6,390 bases of DNA from an uncultured Sphingorhabdus sp. (GTDB taxonomy: Bacteria > Pseudomonadota > Alphaproteobacteria > Sphingomonadales > Sphingomonadaceae), in assembly GCA_937873665.1 (NCBI GenBank), contig CALMYW010000175.1, forward strand, positions 1 to 6,390. Direction: 5' to 3'. The position numbers and the translations under genes were made by a program. This document shows, in pieces, positions 1-4,671 of the stretch. Each line of letters begins with the position of its first letter. Within the stretch, counting starts at the first letter, position 1. The notes beneath the pieces were generated by a model. The model saw only the letters and a program-made list of their open reading frames with translations, ran no database searches and had not been told where the DNA came from.

Positions 1-564
1 TCGGGCCGTACCGGAGAGCATCGCTGCAATCTTCGCGCCGTCGTGCCGGAACACCAGAGCCCCGGGAAAGAGCTCCTCGAGCAGTTCCGCCCGCGTTGTT
101 TCAAGTTCGTTGAGCAGGCACTGCTTCACCGCCCCCTTCGCCAAGGATGCAATGATCCCTGTACCGGCGCTCGGCTCTAGGAAGACATCTTCGGACCCGA
201 GGTGCGCAAGATGGACCGCAAGGCAGGCTAACGTCGGCGGCGTCGAGAACTGCTGGAACGCGATCTGGTCTTCACTGCGTACCGTGTGGGTCGGAAGCTC
301 CTTCGCCAGTGCCTCAAGCGTGGCAATGGCCGCACCGACGTCCATCCTGTTGACCATTTCGGGTATGGCCATGCTCAACGCTACCTCGAGCGCTTCGAAA
401 CTCTCGCGCTGGGTCCAGGCTCCTGCGGCGTCGCTATCGCCCGCGCTTTCGGTCATGGCCTGGGTAAGCCCGGCCCGGTCGATAGGAATGGCAAGCAACA
501 GTTTGACGGCAAGCGTACGCGCAGCGCCGAGAATGGCGCTGCTGCGTGAGATCGTAGCGGTCAT
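1..564 (-). CDS. Strawberry-notch family methyltransferase/helicase, N-terminal 188 residues (cut by left edge)
   Basis: The minus-strand frame is open from an ATG at 564 to the window edge with no stop. Upstream of the ATG is GGAG (complement of 571-574), 6 nt away, which supports this start. The translation begins MTATISRSSAILGAARTLAV. It carries QQFSTPP at about residues 104-110 and FLEPSAGTG at 128-136, the SAM-binding motif I of N6-adenine-type DNA methyltransferases, followed by NELETTRAELL at 152-162. From memory this N-terminal arrangement matches the strawberry-notch family: large plasmid- and phage-borne proteins, typically well over 1000 residues, in which a methyltransferase-like domain precedes a DEAD/DEAH helicase. 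Only the first part is here; the NPPY-type catalytic motif and the helicase motifs lie outside, so activity cannot be judged. It follows the Toprim gene by 67 bp on the same strand and is probably co-transcribed with it. The role in plasmid biology is not established. Confidence 0.8.
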   Translation of the reverse strand, partial: MTATISRSSAILGAARTLAVKLLLAIPIDRAGLTQAMTESAGDSDAAGAWTQRESFEALEVALSMAIPEMVNRMDVGAAIATLEALAKELPTHTVRSEDQIAFQQFSTPPTLACLAVHLAHLGSEDVFLEPSAGTGIIASLAKGAVKQCLLNELETTRAELLEELFPGALVFRHDGAKIAAMLSGTAR

Positions 565-570
565 GAAGGT

Positions 571-574
571 CTCC
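571..574 (-). promoter_or_regulatory. Ribosome binding site of the strawberry-notch gene
   Basis: On the minus strand GGAG lies 6 nt before the ATG at 564, within CTCCCGGAGACCTTCATG. It fixes the start of the left-edge gene. Confidence 0.6.
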
Positions 575-631
575 GGGAGATTTGCGAGGTCTGCTGCCGA
601 CCGGCGGCACGCCCCACCTGCCCCCCTCCCC

Positions 632-1474
632 TCACCGCTTCAGGAGCTGGGCCCAGTCATTCATGCGTCCGGGCGGCCATTCGGTTTCGAGGGTAAGACC
701 CGGGCGGACATACGCTTCGAGGGCACGACGCTGTGCCCGCCGCCCTTCCGGGTCTTTGTCGGCCAGCAGGATCACGGTTTTGACCGATGCTGGTATCTCG
801 ACCTGGTGGAGGCGTTTAGCACCCATGGTGGCCCATGCCTGGATGCCAGTCAGCGAGGTGTAAGCCGCTGCGGTCTCGAAGCCTTCACAGATGCCGATAG
901 TGCTGCCCGGCGGGCCGTTAGTCCATGCCGCGCCGATCGCCTGCCCCAGCACGCGCTTCTCGGTGTAAGTGTTGTCCTGACGATCGAGGAAAATGCGCTG
1001 GATCGCCGCAACCTGCCCTGCCCTGCGCATGGCGACCAGCAGCGAAGGATGGAATTGGACGAGCCTCCCCTGCCCCCGCGGGCATCGCGGATGGTAGCGG
1101 ACGTCTTCTAGTGGGGCCCAGATGTTGCGGGTTTGACGAATGTAGCGTTCGGCTAGCGTGCCAGCGATAGGTCGCCCGGCCCGCCAGATACCCAGATGCG
1201 CGGTTGTAGGAGAAGCATTGAATTGTGATGGTAGCTCCGGGCCAGACTGAGGCAGGTCGGCAATGCGGCGTAGATTGCGCAGGACATCGCGGGTATCGCA
1301 GCCAGCGTGGCAGGTTACAAGGATGCCGCGATCACCTTGACGGATTGCAAGTGATGGGGTTCGGTCTGCGTGGGAGGGGCAGCGGCACATTGCCGTGTTC
1401 CCGGTCCACTTGCCGCGGAGGTGGGCAACAAGGGCACGTAGGTTTGACGTGGGATGATTGCTGACGAGGGACAT
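632..1474 (-). CDS. CHC2 zinc-finger and Toprim domain protein (primase-like, DUF7146 type)
   Basis: This is a 280-residue protein with the two hallmarks of DnaG-like primases. A CHC2-type zinc finger is visible as CPSH at residues 32-35 and CHAGC at 55-59, so the likely ligands are C32, H35, C55 and C59. A Toprim fold is visible as GICEGFE at 194-200 (acidic residue E197) and LLADKDPEG at 236-244 (D239 and D241 form the DxD metal site). The middle part (about 95-180) resembles the DUF7146 segment that links these domains in plasmid proteins. At 280 residues it is much shorter than a full DnaG and has no helicase-interacting C-terminus. The key metal-binding residues are intact, so it may make primers or act on nucleic acid, but that is inferred from the family. 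It is transcribed away from the origin, and the strawberry-notch gene follows 67 bp downstream. The leader before the ATG is purine-rich (GGAGGGGAGAAGG on the minus strand), without a single well-spaced Shine-Dalgarno. Confidence 0.85.
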   Translation of the reverse strand: MSLVSNHPTSNLRALVAHLRGKWTGNTAMCRCPSHADRTPSLAIRQGDRGILVTCHAGCDTRDVLRNLRRIADLPQSGPELPSQFNASPTTAHLGIWRAGRPIAGTLAERYIRQTRNIWAPLEDVRYHPRCPRGQGRLVQFHPSLLVAMRRAGQVAAIQRIFLDRQDNTYTEKRVLGQAIGAAWTNGPPGSTIGICEGFETAAAYTSLTGIQAWATMGAKRLHQVEIPASVKTVILLADKDPEGRRAQRRALEAYVRPGLTLETEWPPGRMNDWAQLLKR

Positions 1475-1600
1475 AACCGCCCTGCCCTACCCTTCTCCCC
1501 TCCCTTAAAGCTGTTTGTGGGCTGCCTGGTCTCGGAACGTTCAGAACTTCTCGGGCTCGAGAGTCGGCGCCAGATTGTTCAAAACTCCTTATTACCAACG

Positions 1601-1616
1601 CCGCTGCTTGCAGCGG
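1601..1616. repeat. Short perfect inverted repeat (hairpin) at the left of the origin
   Basis: CCGCTGC and GCAGCGG form 7-bp arms around a 2-nt centre. No T-run follows on either strand, so it is not a standard terminator. It lies upstream of the Toprim gene start and could be an operator for that transcript or a structural element of the origin. Confidence 0.5.
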
Positions 1617-1680
1617 AAGGATTCCTGATTCTAAGGATTCATATTCAGGCTGGAATAACTGCGTAATATCAAGGTGTTGA
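1617..1680. other. AT-rich segment with repeated AAGGATTC, candidate DNA unwinding element
   Basis: AAGGATTC occurs at 1617-1624 and again at 1633-1640, 16 bp apart, with further ATTC steps at 1628-1631 and 1643-1646. By hand count 38 of the 60 bases at 1621-1680 are A or T, clearly above the surrounding GC-rich DNA. Lying immediately beside the iterons, it is where an initiator-driven unwinding element would be expected. Confidence 0.5.
1667..1679 (+). promoter_or_regulatory. Candidate IHF binding site
   Basis: TATCAAGGTGTTG matches the consensus WATCAAnnnnTTR at every fixed position. It sits between the AT-rich segment and the first iteron (1690). In several iteron plasmids (pSC101, R6K) an IHF-induced bend lies in this kind of position. 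Binding is inferred from consensus and location only. Confidence 0.45.
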
Positions 1681-1689
1681 AGGCGGCCA

Positions 1690-1790
1690 CCTGACCAGAT
1701 GGGGGAGTTCCCCTGACCTCTTGGGGGCATAATCCTGACCCATCGGGGGGGCTTACCTGACCTCTCGGGGCCATCCTGACTTCTTGGGGG
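1690..1790 (+). repeat. Array of five iterons, consensus CCTGACnnnnnGGGGG
   Basis: The 16-bp copies are 1690-1705 (CCTGACCAGATGGGGG), 1712-1727 (CCTGACCTCTTGGGGG), 1734-1749 (CCTGACCCATCGGGGG), 1756-1771 (CCTGACCTCTCGGGGC) and 1775-1790 (CCTGACTTCTTGGGGG). The first four are at exact 22-bp steps, two helical turns, so an initiator would sit on one DNA face; the last step is 19 bp. The two outer blocks are conserved and the middle five bases vary, as expected for a two-part site read by the two winged helices of a Rep_3 initiator. They are the presumed RepA binding sites. Confidence 0.9.
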
Positions 1791-1927
1791 GACCAGCTGG
1801 TTTGGTTTGCCTGGTATCGCCTGGACTGAATTTTGAATCGCGGAGCGGCCAAAATGCAGGACAACTTCCGATCTGCTTCAAGGGTAAGCCGACTCGCGGC
1901 GTTTCGGGGATTTCCTGTTCGGTCAGC

Positions 1928-1978
1928 AGTCATTCTAACCTGACCGCTTGGGGGAGGCTGAGTCATTCTATCCTGACC
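1928..1978 (+). repeat. Direct repeat of 18 bp at 33-bp spacing, shared by the sixth iteron and the repA operator
   Basis: AGTCATTCTA-A-CCTGACC (1928-1945) recurs as AGTCATTCTA-T-CCTGACC (1961-1978) with one mismatch. The first copy runs into the sixth iteron and the second into the left arm of the inverted repeat before repA. The operator arm therefore looks derived from a duplicated iteron whose G-rich half has been lost. Confidence 0.8.
1939..1954 (+). repeat. Sixth origin iteron, isolated copy near repA
   Basis: CCTGACCGCTTGGGGG fits the iteron consensus exactly. It is 149 bp beyond the end of the main array and 17 bp before the repA operator, in the same orientation as the array. Confidence 0.85.
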
Positions 1979-2005
1979 TGACTTGACGAGAGAGGTCAGG
2001 TCAGG
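1972..2005. promoter_or_regulatory. Inverted repeat of iteron half-sites, candidate RepA autorepression operator and repA promoter
   Basis: CCTGACCTGAC (1972-1982) and GTCAGGTCAGG (1995-2005) are perfect 11-bp inverted arms around 12 nt. Each arm contains the CCTGAC block of the iterons. In Rep_3 plasmids (pPS10, R6K, pSC101) the initiator dimer binds such an inverted half-site to repress its own gene, and the position 44 bp before the repA ATG fits that role. Weak promoter elements lie here: TTGACG at 1983-1988 inside the centre has no good -10, and TATCCT at 1969-1974 overlaps the left arm. The exact promoter is not resolved. Confidence 0.75.
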
Positions 2006-2049
2006 CAGCAAACAGCAACTTGAGAATCACGCTCTGATCGAAATATGGC

Positions 2050-3207
2050 ATGGAAAGCGAAGTTGGCCAATTGGCCGAAGCTGCTGAAAAGGAATCGGAG
2101 GACGTAGCTCCGGGTCGCGCCATGCGCGTTGCTGCGGCCTTGAAGGCGAAGGGCGGAGACGAATTTGCCAAGCCGGGCAGCATCATTGAAATCAAGTTCG
2201 TCAAAGGTGAATCGCTCAGTCTTACGGCCTCTCGGCTGCTGGCCTTGATGATCCTGACTGCTGGAGGGGACGCCTGGGAGGATCGGCCACACCGAATCCG
2301 TAAAGCTGACATCCGGCGCGGTCATAAGGGTAATGAGCGGATCACTGACATGCTTCAGGAGTTGCACCGAACGCTGTTTGCGGTCGATGACAAGTCCTGG
2401 CGCGGAAAGAAGGCTACACTGTTGTTCTCGTTGATCTCGCGGTCACGCGAGGAAACCGAGGAAGAGGGCGGCGAAGCAGGCTGGATCGAGTGGGAGTTTA
2501 CGCCGGACGCGCGCAAACTGATCCAGGCGTCGGAGACGTATGCGGTTCTCAACCGGCAGGCTGTGCTTGGTTTCCGCTCGAATTACGCGCTCAAGCTCTA
2601 TGAACTTGGGGCGCTTCGGTTGCATCGGCGTCAGGCCACCTGGCGAGGGGATATGCAGGCGCTTCGGGCAGCCCTTGGTATTCCCCCCGACGTCTACACC
2701 GACTTCGCGCAGCTTCGCCGAAAGGTCCTGGAGAAATCCAAGTCGGAAATTGACCAGTTGGCGCATTTCCGCGTTGAATGGCGCGAGATTCGGCAGGGCA
2801 GAACCGTTACCGAACTTGAGTTCCGGTTCGAGCCTAAAGGTGCTCCCGAAGTTATAGAAACAGTCGACGAGTTGGATCGACATTCAGCGGGCCGTCAGGC
2901 GCGCCGCGATGGGGCGGTTGAAAGCATCGCGGTGGGGCAGGGGCCTATTTCACCTCCGCGCAAGGCTGTCACGCGCTCCAAATTCACTGAGACGAGTTTT
3001 CCAGTTGGGTCGCTTCGCTATGGTGAACACGAATCCGAGTTTCTCGTGATCGGCCGGCAGTATGGTGGCGGTTGGGATGTCGATTTGATCGCTGATGGCT
3101 TCCGGACGCAGATGGGAGAGCGATTGGAAAAGCTTCGCGGTGCAAAGCTGACCGCGGCGTGGAAGGGGTTCTGTGAGGGGTGGGTTAATCGTCGCGGCCG
3201 ACCATAA
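2050..3207 (+). CDS. repA: RepA, Rep_3-type plasmid replication initiator
   Basis: This 385-residue protein should bind the iterons and start plasmid replication. It shows the double winged-helix plan of the Rep_3 (RepB/PF01051-like) family: a first winged helix at about 45-155, including the KGNERITDML helix at 93-102, and a second at about 165-262. The second has YALKLYELGALRLH at 179-192 and FAQLRRKVLEKSKSEID at 219-235, the tyrosine/leucine-rich and EI-type signatures of this family. Residues about 315-380 form an extra C-terminal block (SLRYGEHESEF through WKGFCEGW). A short acidic N-terminus precedes. ATG 2050 is the first in-frame start after a stop at 2035-2037; no good Shine-Dalgarno precedes it, so translation may be weak, which is common for copy-controlled rep genes. 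Internal ATG 2122 is the alternative. Neighbours (iterons upstream, parAB downstream on the same strand) support the call. The symbol follows general usage for plasmid initiators. Confidence 0.88.
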   Translation: MESEVGQLAEAAEKESEDVAPGRAMRVAAALKAKGGDEFAKPGSIIEIKFVKGESLSLTASRLLALMILTAGGDAWEDRPHRIRKADIRRGHKGNERITDMLQELHRTLFAVDDKSWRGKKATLLFSLISRSREETEEEGGEAGWIEWEFTPDARKLIQASETYAVLNRQAVLGFRSNYALKLYELGALRLHRRQATWRGDMQALRAALGIPPDVYTDFAQLRRKVLEKSKSEIDQLAHFRVEWREIRQGRTVTELEFRFEPKGAPEVIETVDELDRHSAGRQARRDGAVESIAVGQGPISPPRKAVTRSKFTETSFPVGSLRYGEHESEFLVIGRQYGGGWDVDLIADGFRTQMGERLEKLRGAKLTAAWKGFCEGWVNRRGRP

Positions 3208-3216
3208 GGGCGGGAG

Positions 3217-3234
3217 AATTGCACGCGTGCAATT
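3217..3234. repeat. parS: Candidate parS centromere site 1, 18-bp palindrome
   Basis: AATTGCACGCGTGCAATT is a perfect palindrome, identical to the copies at 4589 and 4635. It lies 10 bp past the repA stop and 144 bp before parA. The location, identity and symmetry suggest a ParB site. With the following TT it could also fold as a weak terminator for repA, but recurrence elsewhere without a T-run argues for a protein site. Confidence 0.75.
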
Positions 3235-3241
3235 TTGCTAT

Positions 3242-3257
3242 CCCCCACCGAGTCAGG
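3242..3257 (-). repeat. Reverse-oriented iteron between repA and parA
   Basis: CCCCCACCGAGTCAGG reads CCTGACTCGGTGGGGG on the minus strand, matching all 11 fixed positions of CCTGACnnnnnGGGGG. It is 8 bp after the first palindrome and upstream of the likely parA promoter, so RepA bound here could affect parA transcription. Confidence 0.65.
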
Positions 3258-3306
3258 TTGGATGCAGCTAGCGGCCAATTGAAGCGATTTTGGCCCCCGT
3301 ACTTTC

Positions 3307-3352
3307 GAAATTTGTGAATTTCTTGACCCAAAAGCGCAAGTGAGTGTACCAC
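3307..3352 (+). promoter_or_regulatory. Candidate parA promoter with a small inverted repeat
   Basis: TTGACC (3323-3328) resembles a -35 box, and TACCAC (3347-3352) at 18 bp is a poor -10 (3 of 6). Directly upstream GAAATT (3307-3312) and AATTTC (3317-3322) form a 6-bp inverted repeat with a 4-nt centre, a possible operator for the helix-turn-helix of ParA. Placement before parA supports it; the -10 match is weak. Confidence 0.35.
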
Positions 3353-3365
3353 CCGCATGGTTGCG

Positions 3366-3373
3366 AAAGGTGG
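3366..3373 (+). promoter_or_regulatory. Ribosome binding site that sets the parA start
   Basis: AAAGGTGG ends 4 nt before ATG 3378, with AAGG 7 nt away. It favours that start over the in-frame ATG at 3357, which has no comparable site. Confidence 0.65.
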
Positions 3374-3377
3374 ATAT

Positions 3378-4580
3378 ATGTCGAACGGACTTCAAATCGA
3401 GGAGGCGGAGCGCCTGGTGTCGGTCGCGACGCTGGCCAGTCGAACGGCATCGGTGCTCGAAAAATTGCGGGATTCCGCACGGAGCGCCAGATCGGACGAC
3501 CGCCGCGAACCGACTTTCACAATCGGCAAGGCCGCTGAACTGGTAGGCAGAACCCCAGCGGCGATACGCGATGCCGAGAAAGACGGACGGCTTCCCGAAC
3601 CTGTGAGAGCGGACAACAACAGGCGCGAGCGATATACATTGGCACAGCTCAACGATATGCGGGGCGTCTTCGGAACAAGGCCTTACCGGGCTGCAGAGGA
3701 CCCATGCTGTGTCGTTGCGGTTCAGAATTTCAAGGGCGGTGTTGGCAAGTCCACTCTGGCGGTCCATTTGGCCCAGTATCTTGCAATTCGAGGATACCGC
3801 GTAGCCCTGGTGGACTGCGACAGCCAGGCCTCGGCAACAACGCTTTTTGGCTACGTTCCCGATCTTGATCTGACTGAGGATGATACTCTTTACCCGTTCC
3901 TTCGTGAAGGTGAGCGAACGTCACTCGATTATGCCCTTCGCAAGACCCATTTCGATGGCCTGGAACTGATCCCGGCAAACCTGCGTCTGTTCAATTCCGA
4001 GTACGAGCTTGCAGCGCGGATGGCACAGGGCAATGCCTCCCTTCTCGACCGTTTGAAGGAGGGCATCGAGAGTATTTCGGATCGTTTTGATGTCATTGTA
4101 ATGGATCCTCCTCCCGCCCTTGGTGCGATCTCCCTGTCGGTGCTTCGCGCGGCCAATTCGCTGGTGGTGCCAGTGCCGCCAACAGTTATGGATTTCTCAT
4201 CGACTGCAGCATTCCTTGCGATGCTGGATGAGACGATCGAGCAGCTTGCCGAGCGCGGCCTCGCGCCGGAGCTGAACTTTCTCCGCTTCGTTGCGTCCAA
4301 GGTCGATGAGAATAAGTCGATGCAAAAGGAGCTGATCCAGCTCATGCGGACGCTTTTCGGGCACTCGATGGTGCGTACGCCGCTTAAGGATTCGGCCGAG
4401 ATTGACAATGCAACCGCACGTTTGATGACAGTCTACGAGCTTGATGGACCTGGCACCAGTTCGGCTGTGCGTAACCGATGCCTGAATTATCTTGATGGCG
4501 TGAACGCTGAAATCGAAGTCGATATTCGCTCGATGTGGCCCAGCCATCACAAACGGCTGCGCCAGGAGGCGTTGGCGTGA
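3378..4580 (+). CDS. parA: ParA, plasmid partition ATPase with N-terminal helix-turn-helix (type Ia)
   Basis: This 400-residue ParA/MinD-type ATPase segregates plasmid copies by ATP-dependent binding to nucleoid DNA and interaction with ParB-parS. Numbered from ATG 3378, an N-terminal DNA-binding region has a MerR-like helix-turn-helix at about 48-73 (TIGKAAELVGRTPAAIRDAE). Then come the deviant Walker A NFKGGVGKST at 117-126, with the signature lysine in KGGVGKS, the A' motif LVDCDSQASA at 144-153, and Walker B VIVMDPPPALG at 239-249. Length and N-terminal domain fit type Ia ParA (P1/F-like), which usually also represses its own operon. I chose ATG 3378 over ATG 3357 because of the ribosome site at 3366-3373; the longer form adds 7 residues. 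Two palindromes and parB follow, with 91 bp between parA and parB, probably as one operon. Confidence 0.93.
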   Translation: MSNGLQIEEAERLVSVATLASRTASVLEKLRDSARSARSDDRREPTFTIGKAAELVGRTPAAIRDAEKDGRLPEPVRADNNRRERYTLAQLNDMRGVFGTRPYRAAEDPCCVVAVQNFKGGVGKSTLAVHLAQYLAIRGYRVALVDCDSQASATTLFGYVPDLDLTEDDTLYPFLREGERTSLDYALRKTHFDGLELIPANLRLFNSEYELAARMAQGNASLLDRLKEGIESISDRFDVIVMDPPPALGAISLSVLRAANSLVVPVPPTVMDFSSTAAFLAMLDETIEQLAERGLAPELNFLRFVASKVDENKSMQKELIQLMRTLFGHSMVRTPLKDSAEIDNATARLMTVYELDGPGTSSAVRNRCLNYLDGVNAEIEVDIRSMWPSHHKRLRQEALA

Positions 4581-4588
4581 ATTCGGGG

Positions 4589-4606
4589 AATTGCACGCGT
4601 GCAATT
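4589..4606. repeat. parS: Candidate parS centromere site 2, 18-bp palindrome
   Basis: AATTGCACGCGTGCAATT, identical to sites 1 and 3, starts 9 bp after the last base of the parA stop and is 46 bp (start to start) from site 3. Its flanks differ from those of the other copies, so the 18-bp core is the conserved unit. Confidence 0.8.
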
Positions 4607-4634
4607 GATCGCGCAAAATCGCGTCGCCCCAGAA

Positions 4635-4652
4635 AATTGCACGCGTGCAATT
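4635..4652. repeat. parS: Candidate parS centromere site 3, 18-bp palindrome
   Basis: This is the third identical AATTGCACGCGTGCAATT, 19 bp before the parB start and just ahead of its ribosome site. Binding here could also tune parB expression. Confidence 0.8.
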
Positions 4653-4660
4653 CAGCTGAC

Positions 4661-4666
4661 GGGAGG
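4661..4666 (+). promoter_or_regulatory. Ribosome binding site of parB
   Basis: GGGAGG lies 5 nt before ATG 4672 and confirms that start. Confidence 0.7.
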
Positions 4667-4671
4667 GTCCG

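Larger units (their letters stand above)
1475..2049. other. Iteron-type plasmid replication origin (oriV), intergenic region
   Basis: This 575-bp stretch separates the divergent Toprim and repA genes and has no convincing coding frame. In order it contains a perfect short hairpin (1601-1616), an AT-rich block with repeated AAGGATTC (1617-1680), an IHF consensus match (1667-1679), five iterons (1690-1790), a sixth iteron (1939-1954) and an inverted repeat of iteron half-sites (1972-2005) just before repA. This is the classic layout of theta-replicating iteron plasmids next to a Rep_3 initiator gene. I saw no clear DnaA box (TTATCCACA or near match). The parts 1475-1600 and 1791-1927 show nothing I can name; the first must hold the Toprim gene promoter. 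Confidence 0.8.

Noticed and set aside
110..1111. Long plus-strand open frame opposite the strawberry-notch and Toprim genes
   Set aside because: The minus strand has clear family motifs in both genes (FLEPSAGTG, CHC2, Toprim) and this plus-strand frame spans both genes and their gap. Its translation has no recognisable motif. It is a GC-rich antisense shadow.
1585..1600. Possible DnaA box TTATTACCA
   Set aside because: Three mismatches to TTATCCACA, including the conserved right half.
1332..1730. Minus-strand open frame running from the iterons into the Toprim gene in another frame
   Set aside because: It would translate the iterons and overlap the Toprim zinc-finger region out of frame, with no motif and no ribosome site.
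1690..1790. CRISPR array as an explanation for the regular repeats
   Set aside because: The 16-bp repeats with 3-6 bp gaps and a variable core are far too short and close for CRISPR, and they fit iterons beside an initiator gene.
2253..2268. Iteron-like CCTGACTGCTGGAGGG inside repA
   Set aside because: It has one mismatch in the G block, and the encoded residues (ILTAGGDAW) look conserved for protein reasons. Probably coincidence, though RepA binding would be worth a glance.
3217..3236. First palindrome read as a rho-independent terminator for repA
   Set aside because: The same 18-bp palindrome occurs twice more without a T-run, once just before parB, so a shared protein-binding role is more likely.
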